NCBI GenBank assembly: GCA_001972305.1
Contig: BDDD01003333.1
Span: forward strand, 1-64,000
From: Cephalotus follicularis
Taxonomy: Eukaryota; Streptophyta; Magnoliopsida; Oxalidales; Cephalotaceae
DNA length: 64,000 nucleotides
Reading direction: 5' to 3'
This document shows, piece by piece, positions 1 to 10,389 of the stretch (positions within the stretch are counted from its first letter, which is position 1; each line of letters opens with the position of its first letter). Both the position numbers and the translations under genes were made by a program. The notes under the pieces are model-generated. The model ran no database searches. It saw only the letters and a list, made by a program, of their open reading frames with translations, and was not told the origin of the DNA.

Positions 1-416
1 GAAAAGCTAGTGAGAGCTCGTCTTATTTGGTTGGTTCGACCTATGGGAAAATATTTCTTGAGGAATTCGTGTTGTAATTGTGCCCACGTGGTGATGATTA
101 CGGAGTCTAAGGAATGTAACCATTGTTTAGCTCTATCTTTCAATGAGAATGGAAATAAGATAAGCTTAAGGGCATCCTCCGACAAATTCTGAATTTTAAA
201 CGTGGAGCGAATCTCAATGAATTTATCTAAATTCTTGTACGGTTCCTCATTGGCAAGTCCATAAAATGATGGTAACATCTGAATAATACTGGACTTAATC
301 TCATATTGAGCAGATTGGACAGTAGGCACCCTAATACATGAAGCAGTGGTATATGCACGTGGGGTAAAATGTTCACTTAAGGGCCGTCTTTGGGGTCCAT
401 CATAATTTTCACCCAT
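1..416 (-). CDS. gag: E1 gag, N-terminal part (continues beyond the window)
   Basis: One minus-strand frame is open from an ATG at 414-416 to the window edge, about 138 codons. It has the hallmark blocks of plant Athila/Tat Gag: a stretch reading LPSFYGLANEEPYKNL, then FPFSLKDRAKQWL, then FPIGRTNQIRRALTSF (retrotransposon gag domain, Pfam Retrotrans_gag type). Gag forms the virus-like particle in the cytoplasm. The start is about 180 bases after the primer site, a normal leader length. The plus-strand reading frame over the same stretch (10-192) is a shadow. Confidence 0.88.
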   Translation of the reverse strand, partial: MGENYDGPQRRPLSEHFTPRAYTTASCIRVPTVQSAQYEIKSSIIQMLPSFYGLANEEPYKNLDKFIEIRSTFKIQNLSEDALKLILFPFSLKDRAKQWLHSLDSVIITTWAQLQHEFLKKYFPIGRTNQIRRALTSF

Positions 417-594
417 TCTGTTATTCGCTCTAATTCCAGCTAAAGTTCTTTCAATTTCTAGGTCGCAAGTAAGTATTTCGGAATCCAACGATCGGCGACC
501 TAGCATGCATTTAACTAAAATAAAAAAATTCCTAAGTTTTTTTTTCTTGGGACTCACTAAGCTCCCTAAGCTATTTTTATGACACTCACTACGC

Positions 595-612
595 TCCCCG
601 GCAACGGCGCCA
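595..612 (-). promoter_or_regulatory. E1 primer binding site, tRNA-Asp
   Basis: On the minus strand this reads TGGCGCCGTTGCCGGGGA, complementary to the 3' end of plant tRNA-Asp plus CCA. It lies six bases inside the LTR, as expected for minus-strand DNA priming in Athila/Tat elements. Confidence 0.9.
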
Positions 613-1010
613 AAATTTTGATGGGTGTCGTTTGGCCGAATCAAAATTACCCTAATCTAACAATTTAGCAAGTGGAAGTAGGGATCATTCCCACGAAGAG
701 CTGAAAGGAGATGCTATAAAAATAAACCTAGGATGCCACTAAACAGAAATAACAAATATTAAATTAATTTAATCTAAGCTAGCAATGCAAATAAATAAAT
801 TGAAAAGAGAGAATTGATTTGGATTAAACTAATTTAATGAAAAACTAAACAATTCAAATTAAATATCTAACGTAAACTAACAAAATAAATAAATAAGAAA
901 AGTAACATGAAATAGCAATCCCGTAGATGTGAGAATCCCCGCATGTATATATATATATATTCAAATTCATGGCACAAGTTTCAGTTTAGTGCAGAAAATT
1001 ACCGAATTAA

Positions 1011-1198
1011 CCTAGGTACAACCTATCCTGTCGAACCTTGATACTCTCAAAAGGTTGATTGGTTAAAGGGTGTCTTTGATTAACACAGCAAACTAGTGAT
1101 TTAGCCTAGGTACAACCTATCCTGTCACACATTGATACTCTCAAAAGGTTGATTGGTTAAAGGCTGTCATTGGTTCAATCACACAGAAAAATATTACA
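1011..1198. repeat. 94-bp direct repeat, two copies, inside the E1 LTR
   Basis: Two diverged copies start at 1011 and 1105 with the shared block CCTAGGTACAACCTATCCTG, followed in both by a stretch ending GGTTGATTGGTTAAAGG. The period is 94 bp. Confidence 0.85.
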
Positions 1199-1496
1199 TG
1201 TCATTAACACAGATTTTATATATTAAAAATTCTTCTCATCAATGTTGTCACTACATTAACAAGAAAAAGTGTCTCACAAACATGCAATTAAACTTGAAAC
1301 AAAAACTGAAATATATATATAACATGGGTTCATCTACATCTAGGGATTAAAATACTTAGCCGGACATGACGATGAAAGCTGTAATAATCTTCAATAATTT
1401 CTCCATCTCCATGCCCCTACTACCGTGTTGCCTGTGTCTCTACTGTCTCTAATTGTGTTGCAGCTCGTATTGCCTTCTGCCGCTACGCCTTATGCC

Positions 1497-1505
1497 ATTT
1501 ATATA
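1497..1505 (-). promoter_or_regulatory. E1 LTR TATA box
   Basis: TATATAAAT on the minus strand lies about 740 bp from the LTR start and about 880 bp before its end. It is the best candidate for the core promoter of the LTR. This is inferred from sequence only. Confidence 0.5.
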
Positions 1506-2239
1506 CATACACAACCACTTAAACCTAAAACAATTAAATGCTTGCGGATGACTTGTGAGGTGCATGGGCTTTGTATGTATGCATGTGAATGCTGGGCTTG
1601 GCAGTATGCGTGTGACGTCTTGTGCTGGCGTGTTGAACACTGATGCGGGCTTGAAGACTACGTGGGCATTGATTACTTTTGGCGTAGATTGCATGGGCTG
1701 AAGACATCATGTGTTTATAGACTCTTGTGCATTGGCTCTGGCGTTTGATTGGTTGGAGATGTATGCTTCATGCATGGAATGGGCTGATTTGATGCATGTG
1801 GGTGCTGAAGCATGGCCATCTTGAAGACTGATGCGACGTGAAAGAGAATTGCAAATATGGAGAGTTGATGTCATCATGATGTCAGCAATAAGCTTTAATG
1901 TTTCAACATTTGTTTTCTTTCAATGTCTCTTCATCGGATTTTCAGAATGAGTCGGCCTAAGAACGAAAAGTGCTCCAAATAATTTTATGAACAAAATGAG
2001 CCCAATATTCAATATCTTTTGAACCTTAAATTTTGACTTCTCTCGCTTAAATGGGTGCACTCTTTAATCTATATTTGACTTCAAACCACTTTAACTTGAA
2101 AAGTAACGTTTTAGCTCCATTTTCTCTTATTCGGCAATAATCAAATAATACCCAAATAAACACAACCACAGTAGTCTATTTCAAGCAGAAAAATATAATA
2201 ATTAAATCATTAAAAAGAACACATTTTTATGCTTATCAA

Positions 2240-2970
2240 GTACACAACCCAAATTGAACTTACATTGTAATCTAAGTGGAATATAAAAATATGACGGTAC
2301 CTAACCCGAGGCACCATCTGCAATGGAAGCAAGAAATTGTTCACAATTTCTCTTCCAGTATCCTAACTTCCCACACAGAAGCAGGATTTCTCCTTAATAA
2401 GCTGTTTATTCCTCTAATGAATGGCATCCACAAACCACGTGAAGTGGTTCCTTTTCTTTCTTCCTTATGGGCTCCTTGCCCTTGGAACTGGATCCTCTTG
2501 ATCCACCTCTCCCTGAGGTTGTTCCAGAAGAATGAATAGGTATCACAGATTGTCTTGATCCAGACTAGTCCAAAACTACCTTATCAGTCCCCGACTGTGT
2601 GCCAAACAACTCCTCATGTTGTATCAACACGGCACATAAGGTCTGTGAAGAAATACATAGCGTTTTCCAGTTTGGCATCAAGGCAACACTCGCCATGTAT
2701 TGAGGTCTATGATCATCGTCCCGCCACTTAGCCACCCCGACCTTGTGATGGTCAGATGCATTGATCTCTAATGGGGGGTATCTCAGTCATAACATAAACA
2801 ACTCTCATGCTCGTGAGTACTATACGCAACCATCCAAAAAATGTGGATTATGTCGCTTAAGAAAATATAAAACATGCCAAATAACGGTGCTGTCTGCCAT
2901 TTGAGTATATGGAATATGTTATCTAACAACCTATTAGAAGAAACAAGAGAGTAATTTAGCAGATTATTCA
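2240..2970 (-). pseudogene. gag: E2 gag remnant (copia type)
   Basis: Minus-strand translation shows scattered but ordered matches to copia Gag (UBN2-type). There is a W-x-D-D-D stretch followed by an MASVA-like helix, an ELFGTQS block matching the usual LYGEQS, and a zinc-knuckle-like GKLGYWKRNC near the left end. It starts just after a pyrimidine-rich AG that matches the same position before gag in E7. Gag would coat the element's RNA. It is heavily broken and cannot encode a protein. Confidence 0.6.
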
Positions 2971-4357
2971 ATTTCATGTTATTACCATAATTCTTGGTCT
3001 TTAGTAATTATGGCTGCTCCCACTATTCTAATTGTATCCCACACCTCCATGTGGAATTCGGGAAGCACCCGCTTCCTAGTGGGGATCGTAATCTATCTCG
3101 CAATATCATGGTCTCCACTTTGGCGTGACATAACCATAATACCAAATAGGTAGGCATTTAGCATCAATTTGCACTAGGGCCTCGCCCTTGAAATGCAAGA
3201 TCCGATACAAGTTCGGCCTCACGACCCATACAATCAACCGTTGGGCGGTTCAATAGTATGAACTCGGTATAAGTCAGACCCACTACCCTCAAAGAAATCA
3301 ACCAGTTTTGATATTCATCAGGAGGCTGATTATAAATGCCAAAACTTAGTTATTTCCTCCCAGTGCTACCCTAGTACTGAAATTTAGTAGAAACGGTCAT
3401 ACGGGGGACCTCAGCTGAGCTGTGATATCCCCAATATATCCATACTAATAAACGAAGGCGTGGAAGGCCAACGACAGAACACCCTCGTATCCCACCGCTT
3501 GTGGACTTATTATTTACAAATTGGAGGAATTTGTGGTCTCATCAAATTTTAAATTACCAAAGCCGTTTATTAAATCAATTTTAATCTTCCAATCCATTTG
3601 AAACGGCTTATTATGCTTGACGTGTTTGGATTGTTTGCAAAAAGTAAACATCCATCTCATGCATCCTATGATCCACATAGAAATAAAAATGGCATGGCTA
3701 GGGATTAAAACTATGAGCGATCACACGAGCATATGTGATCACTCGGTTTCCTGGGTGAACTATTCAAAACAACTTTATTAGAAAAATGCACCATGCATAC
3801 ATGGCCTTCACTTGGTCTTGCAATTTCCTTGACTTCCCTCTTCAAGCTCCTTTGCAATTCTTCTCTTCTTTTATTTACAAAAATGAAATTTATCCAAAAA
3901 AAAAACCATTTAAAAATAAAGGATAGAATACAAATGGAGAGAGAGAGAGAATTTCACAAAAAAAAGGAAAAATGGTGATCGCAGGCAACCATATTACAGA
4001 CCAAATAAAGTACATGATAATAAAGCAAATTAAACCATCCACAAAAGAAACCAAAAGCTAGGTTCAATCCCATTGCCTACCATGCATAAGACATTTAAAT
4101 CTATATCCACAATAGAAATAAATAAACACAAGCAATTTCAATTTCCAATGACCAATCGAAATAATCCCAAGATTGCCACTATTCCAATAAAACTCCCACT
4201 AAATTATTTAAAATCTAGTTTCCCTCGATTTAAGAAAAATTTAATTTTACAAAACAACAATGGGAATGGAATTAAATTAGAATCTCAGCTACTTTACTCA
4301 TTCCAAAATAGTCACCAAAAATCAAAATCAAAGTCCAATTGATATTAAAACGGATCA
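2971..4357 (-). other. E2 long untranslated leader
   Basis: About 1.4 kb lies between primer site and gag, with no credible ORF. The final 150 bp before gag aligns by eye with the leader of E7: both share blocks like ATCCCCACTAGG, GTGGGATACAATTAGAATAG and ACTAAAGACCAAG (E7 differing slightly). A long leader of this kind is part of the family's design. Confidence 0.65.
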
Positions 4358-4368
4358 CTCTAATACCA
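4358..4368 (-). promoter_or_regulatory. E2 primer binding site, tRNA-iMet type
   Basis: On the minus strand the sequence reads TGGTATTAGAG, close to TGGTATCAGAG, the complement of initiator tRNA-Met used by copia elements. It lies two bases inside the LTR. Confidence 0.75.
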
Positions 4369-4370
4369 CT

Positions 4371-5546
4371 TGTTGGAAACCGGGAAGGGTCCCGGTCGAT
4401 TTTGGGTCTAGGATGCAAGTGTGTATAATTTCAAATTATTCAAAAACACCAAGACTGCAAGTCAAGGTTCACAATTACATCTTACTACCAAAATCTATGC
4501 GCCTAGGATCTCCGTTTAACATTCAATCGAAAAAAACGAAAAGTCAAGCGTACATCCACTTAACCGAAACCAATTCGGTAAACAAAAAAAAAACATAAGA
4601 TTAGGAACCATACCAACGTTGGCGGCTCTGTCACTTTCCCGTTACACGCTTGCCGAAGCAACTGCTGGTTTCTGGCCAGTCCATGAAAACTTCAAGCAAG
4701 ACACCGACGGACTCCGAAAAAACTGCTCAGCTCGTTTCTAGAGGAGATGCGCCTGGAAGCGCTCTAAAAGGCGGCGAACAATGGCGGTGACTCAATGAGT
4801 TCGGACTCAGTGAGACTCGGTCAACGCATCATTGACCAGCCACGGCATATGTGGACGTAAAAAACCCGATAAAGCCACTAGTGGCCGAGACTGGGCAAGA
4901 CTCGGCCTGGAATGTGGAGAACAATTGGCGGCGAGTCAACCCGCCCGGCGAAAACAGGATCGCCGAGACACCGCACCGCCACAACCGGCACCTACAAAGC
5001 ATGGCGACACAACCAATTGCAACACTTGCCTTGAATGGGTGTGGAACGCCGACTCACGGCGCACAACGCACTGAGTTGCCAGGTCGACTCAGATGCACGA
5101 AACCGGCCAAAAACGTTTCAGACAAACCTATTTTAAGGCCAAAATAGGCAGAGCCAAGCATGGCTCCACCTACCAAGACCACCGGCGGTGGAAGAGCAGG
5201 CCGGCAGTGGGAGACGCGCTAAACGCATCGTGCAAAACAGAGAGAGAGAGAGAGAGAAGAGAAACTGGGGGGAGAGAGAAGAGGAGAGTACCGTGGATGA
5301 AGGTGCACCTCTTCCCGGCCACCGACGCCACCACGCATTGTCTTCTCCGACCGAAACGCGTCGCCAGACGCACAACGCATCTCTCTCCCCATTTTCGTGT
5401 ACCAGGCGCGCAAGGCATGTTCAAAACGCCTCAAGACCAAAAATGTTGACTTAGTCCACATGACAAAGTCTCTTTCTCTTTTATTTAAATAAAATTGTTT
5501 CTCTCTTGTTTTAAATATGTGCACCCCGTACATGGTATGTTAAACA
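4371..5546 (-). repeat. E2 LTR (1,176 bp)
   Basis: In plus-strand view it starts TGTTGGAAAC and ends TTAAACA, giving the TGTT...AACA ends of copia LTRs. It has a primer site on its left and a polypurine-like tract on its right. About 4620-5440 is GC-rich with overlapping open frames on both strands; none resembles a known protein and I treat them as chance. An AG-rich run sits at 5239-5280. Confidence 0.75.
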
Positions 5547-5712
5547 TACTCCCACTGTGGTTTCTCTTAATATATCAATTTGACAATACGGTGGTATATT
5601 TAAATAAATAAATAAACCACTAATGCCAAATTAATATATACTAGTTAAAACTATATTTTCCGCCAAGCTAGCATGTGTGTAGCATGCATCGCTTTTCCAA
5701 TAATCAGGTGGG
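5547..5712 (-). other. Polypurine-like tract and AT-rich stretch beside the E2 LTR
   Basis: Immediately upstream of the LTR on the minus strand is CACAGTGGGAGTA, which resembles the copia polypurine tract (commonly AAGTGGGAGATTG). If so, this is the 3' end of another copia body sharing the LTR. The rest is AT-rich with nothing recognisable. Confidence 0.45.
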
Positions 5713-6896
5713 ACCTGAAAGCCCGGTTTGAACCTGGTACGACTATAAATTTCCCAGAACATCCCATGAGTTATGGTACGACTATCCCATGAGTTCTAAA
5801 CCTCAGTAGACACGTAACAATTACTTTCAATACATGGCTGATGGGCATCAACGCGTAGGCAAGAGGCGTTGACGTGTATCGCGTTTTTAAAAACCAGTAG
5901 GTTTAGGCATTGACGTCGGCATCGATGCGTACAACCTTTATATATACAAGTGGGTTTAGACATTGACGTCCTTGAGTCAAGGCGTCGACGTGTAAACTGA
6001 AAACGTCGACACTGAGATGGCTGGTATGATTTATGTTGACGTCCAACCTGGGAGAACGAAATCCCAGATTACGCGTCAACGCCAAAATACACGTTGACGC
6101 CAATCGTCAGAAAAACCTCAGTAAAAACATTTCAAAAGCTCAAGGCGTTGACGCCTATGGGCTAGGCGTCGACGTCTGTGTTGGGAAAAACTACTTTTTA
6201 GCAGAAAATTAGCCAATCTCAGGTCAAAATCCATTTTAAAGCCATTCTTTGAAAACCAAGGGCTAAAATCAATCATTAAAGGTTAGTAAAACTTGTTACA
6301 ACCTTCAAATTCCAGTTTCAATCCTTCTAAATCAGTTATATCGAGGATTTCATTTCAAAACCCTTATTTCACATTTCAATTCAATACAATCATTCAATCA
6401 CTCGATTTAATCAATCAATCAAGCAAGCAATGAACAATACAAGTAAAGAAGTCCTACCTATAAACGAAGCTTCAACAGTTGAGATAACGATCGATCAAAG
6501 GCCAGAAACACCCAAGAACCGGCTGCTATGTTGTTCAATCCGCAAGAAAGAGACTTGCAATTGCTATGTGTTGTTGAAGCAGCAAATCCGGAGCTGCTTA
6601 AGGGAGGGAGAGGCTGCTCGGCTGGGAGGAAGAGAGAGAGAGAAGGATTGAGAGAGAGAAGAATGATAAGATGAGAGAATAAGAGTAAAGAATTGACTTA
6701 TATAGTCAATTCTGCCAATTCTTCGAAACTCAGCCCAAAATCTCGACTATACATGCATATAATCAATACAATAACCAATAGGTATAGGAATACTTCAAAT
6801 CAATATAGTGCAATACGGTTCAACACAATTCAGTACAGTACAAAATATGCATGAACAATGCTCAATAATAGAGAAAGGGAATTCGGGTCGTTACAA
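5713..6896 (-). repeat. LTR-C: fragment of a gypsy LTR
   Basis: The right end reads GGGTCGTTACA in plus view, i.e. TGTAACGACCC on the minus strand, the same terminal style as the chromovirus LTR of E3. The left end is not recognisable, so the fragment is incomplete and its left limit is approximate. It contains an array of GTCGAC-core palindromes (5845-6185) and a simple-sequence GAGA stretch at 6630-6660. No adjoining coding part remains. Confidence 0.65.
5845..6185. repeat. GTCGAC-core palindrome array, GCG flavour (LTR-C)
   Basis: About ten copies of GCGTCGACGC or close variants (GGCGTTGACG, GCGTCAACGCC, ACGTCGAC) occur at irregular 20-50 bp spacing. Many differ from the core by a transition at the central CG. 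Confidence 0.75.
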
Positions 6897-7107
6897 TAGA
6901 AAGAGCTAAACTGCCTATATATAGAAATAGGCTCCTTTAGGCAAAATTCTCAAAAGCTACGATTAGGTTCTAATGAACCCCTACTACCCATTAACAGACA
7001 TGAAAGTGGAAAATATCATAAATTACATGCAATCCATGCCATCCATACATACTATACCGTATAATTACAAGCAAAGCACATACAATTCCATACATATAAA
7101 ATCTTGG
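6897..7107. other. Unassigned stretch
   Basis: AT-rich sequence lies between LTR-C and the first pararetrovirus piece. It holds a minus-strand CTATATATAGG motif near 6917-6930, flanked by short inverted repeats (TAGGCTCC / GGAGCCTA), which looks promoter-like but has no identifiable owner. It may be host DNA beside the virus insertion. Confidence 0.3.
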
Positions 7108-7385
7108 GCTTATAGGATGTATACCTTCAATAGTTTTATTATCTGAAGTTACCCAAGTTATTGTAGATTTTTGGTTCATATAAATATGTTTGTTATTTTG
7201 TTGATTAATATAAATTGGTAAATAATCAAAAAACATAATATGAGCTTTGATTTTTGTCCTGTAGTCATACCATGTGATTCGAATAATATTTTGTTCAATT
7301 TCTGAATAATTTTGGAAAAACTGATTTCTATTTCAAATGAAGAAAATATTTTTGTATAAAATCTTTACTATTTTTAAACTGTTTA
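7108..7385 (-). pseudogene. Pararetrovirus movement protein, downstream piece
   Basis: The minus strand encodes a block reading LPIYINQQNNKHIYMNQKST followed by ITWVTSDNKTIEGIHP. This is the conserved core of 30K-superfamily movement proteins of plant pararetroviruses, which widen plasmodesmata for cell-to-cell spread. After the HP block the resemblance stops near 7108. The upstream part of the same gene is at 33812-34050, separated by E3. It is a fossil. Confidence 0.75.
7381..7385. repeat. Target site duplication gttta, left copy (E3)
   Basis: gttta at 7381-7385 is matched by gttta at 33812-33816. The pair brackets E3 exactly and shows it inserted as one unit into the viral movement-protein region. 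Confidence 0.85.
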
Positions 7386-10371
7386 TGACACGCCCCGTTC
7401 CCGACCACCCCCGCCGGAGGACGGTCGTGCCAGGAGGAAGGATCCTCTACCCGGATCCCTAACCTCGGTCACCAAAGACCAACACTAAAAGCCTAACACT
7501 CAAGGCCAGGAGAGCAGACGTGGAAACAAGCTGCAGAGGAGAACCAAGCTTTCCAAACGACCACGCACTCGAAAGCATTAAAACAAGCAACGCCCGAGCA
7601 CAGGAAACGACAACGTATAACTACGCCTTAAGCCTGGGATCAACTCTAAGGCCCGGGGACAATACCTTGCAGAGGACAACAACCTGAGGTCCCCCAAATG
7701 TTGAACTTACAACAAGGAGATGAAATCTCACAACGTCCGAGCACTCAAAGGATCCACATGGTTTCATACATCAAAACATCTCAAGGAACTTTGTTGGTCA
7801 GGGGTCAGGAGGTCGGGCAAAACTAAGGAAAACCTCAAACTCTTACATAATGTCTGCGAGCTACGTCTGAGGACAAACTTCCGAGGACGCCACCAGACTT
7901 CAAATCTATGGTCAAACTAACCCGAGCTGAAAGGACAACATAAGGTCTACCTAGTCCATGAACCTCATCACCCCTTCCTCAGCACCTCGGCGCCAGGCCA
8001 ACAGTTCCCCTAGAGATCCGAGAAGGATCTCCTATCATCTTACATAAGGCATTGGCTGAGGAGGCCTACCCCATTACCAAAGTCAAGACTCCCAAGCACA
8101 CACTGGTCATCTCGGCATCTACACACTTAGAGAACAACATCACATCTATCAGAGGAAGATCACATGAGATATATATGCATATAAAATCATCAAGTAAAAC
8201 CATACATGATCCTCTGACAAAATACCTCAAAAATACCAACGACTCCTATTCTCCAAGATTCATATACAGAAATGACAAAAAGAGGTTACAGATCTTAACA
8301 TCATAAAATCGATACAAAAACCCTCCAAGAATGCTCCAGAATGCATGAAGGTCGTGCATGGCCGAGCAGCCATCCTCAGGTGCTTGCGTCAGACGTCTAC
8401 CTCTTTTGACACGCTTTCTCTTAGTGGATCTCAAGAACTCTGCAACCCTGCTTCCTCTACACACAAAACTGAGAGGGGATTAGTCCAACTGACTAAGGAG
8501 TAAGAACAAGGAACTTCCCGAGCAACCCACAACCCCTGGTTGCTATGAACAAGGCAACATGCCAAGCCCCAACTGGGCCAAGGACACCACATATCCATAG
8601 CTCAACAAGAAAAAGGCAGAGGTGAATATGTATATAAATATCAACAACAAAAGAGAGTTAGAGGAGATGTCAAAGCTACCAAACCCAATGACTAACCTCA
8701 TGGAAAGATAATAACAAGTTATAATAAATATGCCGAGGATCAACAAAATGATCAAGACTATAAGGATCAAAAATTATCATGAGGACTACTAGTAATGTAA
8801 TCAATCACATGCACAATTCCACACACACATGCACACATCATACTCACACATTTCCGTAGCCGGAACCACCTTGGCAAACACAAGTATCAGCTCCGTTGAA
8901 ATCCATCAATGAGGTCATAGGCTACAGGACTGTACACATCCTGCCTATACGCATAAAGATACCCACTTCCAGAGCACCGTATGAACATCGATGGAAGGGC
9001 TATACAAGCACACCTTCGTCGACAATCACACGTTGGCGCACCTCACTACATGAACATCGATCGAGGGGCTACTCAAGCACACCCTCATCGGCAATCATTA
9101 GTTCAGTACTACACCATATGAACAACAATTGAGGAGCTACATCATCGATAATCATATAGCGCTAATATCGTCCAAGGGGCCCGCGAATCAGCGCTCGGCT
9201 CCGCCCTTGTCGAAGTGACAGAGGAGAACTTTGACTCAGAGGTAAGTGTATCACCACTTAAACCAACTCGGGTCGGCAATCTCCTGTCTGAGGACTTCAT
9301 CATGGCCTGACTAAAGAAGTAGCAGATCCTCGGGTACTCCCACACATCATTCCGTCATACGCCAACGAAATGAGCAGATCGAGGTATGGAACCCAGGCAC
9401 AGTCACACCCAACAGTTCATCATAGACAACGGCACTGCTGGATGGAATTGGGATCAAACGCCCACTCCTCTACCAGCCATAATGAGCCTCATTCACATCC
9501 AAACACTAGTGGCCAGTATCCAAGGAAACGACAACACATGATATCAAGAAAAGCATGAATACTCAATAACAGGGGAAACATATCAACCCAATACATCAAG
9601 CAACTCTGCTCAGAAACAGTATTCACATGCAATAAACAAGAAGACCACAAGAGAAGAATCCTTGTCAAAGATAATATCATGGAAAGGCATATAAAGAATA
9701 GACTCTCAGTTATCAATTGATAGAAAAGGAAAACATCCCACTCACTAGTATCTGTAGTCCTCTGCTAGCTTCCCTGCTGTGCGGACTCTGCGCCTGGATC
9801 CTCCTCTACAAGATCAACACACAACAGCTTAGCTATATCAAACCTACAAACGTCCGAGGAGCATGCATGAACCACACACACATGCCTAAGAACTACAACT
9901 AAGCTCTTCCTCGGCCTCACAACCATTACTCTACCATCGAAGCTTCACACCATAACCAAGCCGAGGAGAACACTAGCCTGCTAAACGCATAGACTGGTAC
10001 GGTAGTTCCAACCTCAGATGACGAACGAAGCTTCTGGGGAAATGAAGAAGAAGAATGAAGAAAGAAGAAGAAAGAAGGAAATATTCAGCAACTATTCTTC
10101 CAACATAAACTGATAGGTGATCTAACAACCCACACTCACATCAGCCAAAGTTACCTACTACCAAGCATCCACAATAACCTTCACACACTTCCCAAGGCAC
10201 ACACAAAAATATCTCCCCTCTTCACTTCCTTCACAACAAAACACATAAACAACATATGCCCAATGGGCCTTAAGCCACCAAGGCCCAAAACAGAACCCAA
10301 GCCAAGGAAAAGAAAAAATTTCCCCCAAGGCCCAAACATCAATTTATCCAAAATTAATGCGGGTCGTTACA
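7386..10371 (-). repeat. E3 3' LTR (2,986 bp)
   Basis: In plus view it runs from TGACACGCCCCGTTCCCGAC to GCGGGTCGTTACA. It is matched along its length by 28163-28829 plus 31516-33811. It contains a ~68-bp direct repeat (8981-9165). The small ORFs here, such as 7720-7920 and 8052-8306, recur in the other LTR copy and belong to the repeat, not to genes. Confidence 0.9.
8981..9165. repeat. ~68-bp direct repeat, three units, in the E3 3' LTR
   Basis: Units start at 8981, 9050 and 9118, each beginning ATGAACATCGAT or a variant, followed by GGGGCTACTCAAGCACACC and a TCGGCAATCAT block. The other LTR keeps the same three units at 32431, 32500 and 32568 with the same 69/68-bp spacing, so the array predates insertion. 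Confidence 0.8.
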
Positions 10372-10389
10372 TCCTCTTCCCCTTTAAGG
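10372..10389 (-). promoter_or_regulatory. E3 polypurine tract
   Basis: On the minus strand this is CCTTAAAGGGGAAGAGGA directly before the 3' LTR start TGTAACGACCC. This is the expected place and composition for the plus-strand DNA primer. Confidence 0.85.

Larger units (their letters stand above)
1..2238 (-). mobile_element. E1: Athila/Tat-type Ty3/gypsy LTR retrotransposon, 5' part only
   Basis: Reading leftwards on the minus strand, this holds a complete 5' LTR (619-2238), a tRNA-Asp primer site (595-612), a short leader and the start of gag, which runs off the window. The tRNA-Asp primer and the gag family place it in the Athila/Tat branch of plant gypsy elements. The LTR's outer end abuts the copia gag remnant of E2, so E1 probably inserted into E2. 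The target duplication cannot be checked because the other end lies outside the window. The part in view looks whole. Confidence 0.9.
619..2238 (-). repeat. E1 5' LTR
   Basis: This 1,620-bp LTR is bounded by TG at 619 and CA at 2238 (plus-strand view). On the minus strand it begins TGATAAGCATAAAAATG, a start common in Athila/Tat LTRs. It holds a minus-strand TATA box (1497-1505), a 94-bp direct repeat (1011-1198) and a short TA microsatellite near 945-960. No protein-coding content is seen; the small reading frames here are chance ORFs. Confidence 0.85.
2239..5546 (-). mobile_element. E2: Ty1/copia LTR retrotransposon, broken, 5' part
   Basis: On the minus strand this comprises an LTR (4371-5546), a tRNA-iMet primer site (4358-4368), a long non-coding leader and a decayed gag remnant, where it meets the outer end of the E1 LTR. 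The last part of its leader is clearly homologous to that of the copia element E7 near 58250-58440, so the two are relatives. Many breaks; old. Confidence 0.8.

Noticed and set aside
4832-5533. Cluster of overlapping ORFs of 80-118 codons on both strands
   Set aside because: They lie inside the E2 LTR in a GC-rich patch that naturally lacks stops, are Arg/Ser-rich on every strand and match no family I know.
6915-6932. TATA-like motif as a host promoter
   Set aside because: No coding sequence downstream on the minus strand except LTR-C; too little evidence for a host gene.
7720-8306. Small ORFs recurring at 28494-28679 and 31505-31768
   Set aside because: The recurrence reflects the two LTRs of E3, not a conserved peptide; differences between copies do not look selected.
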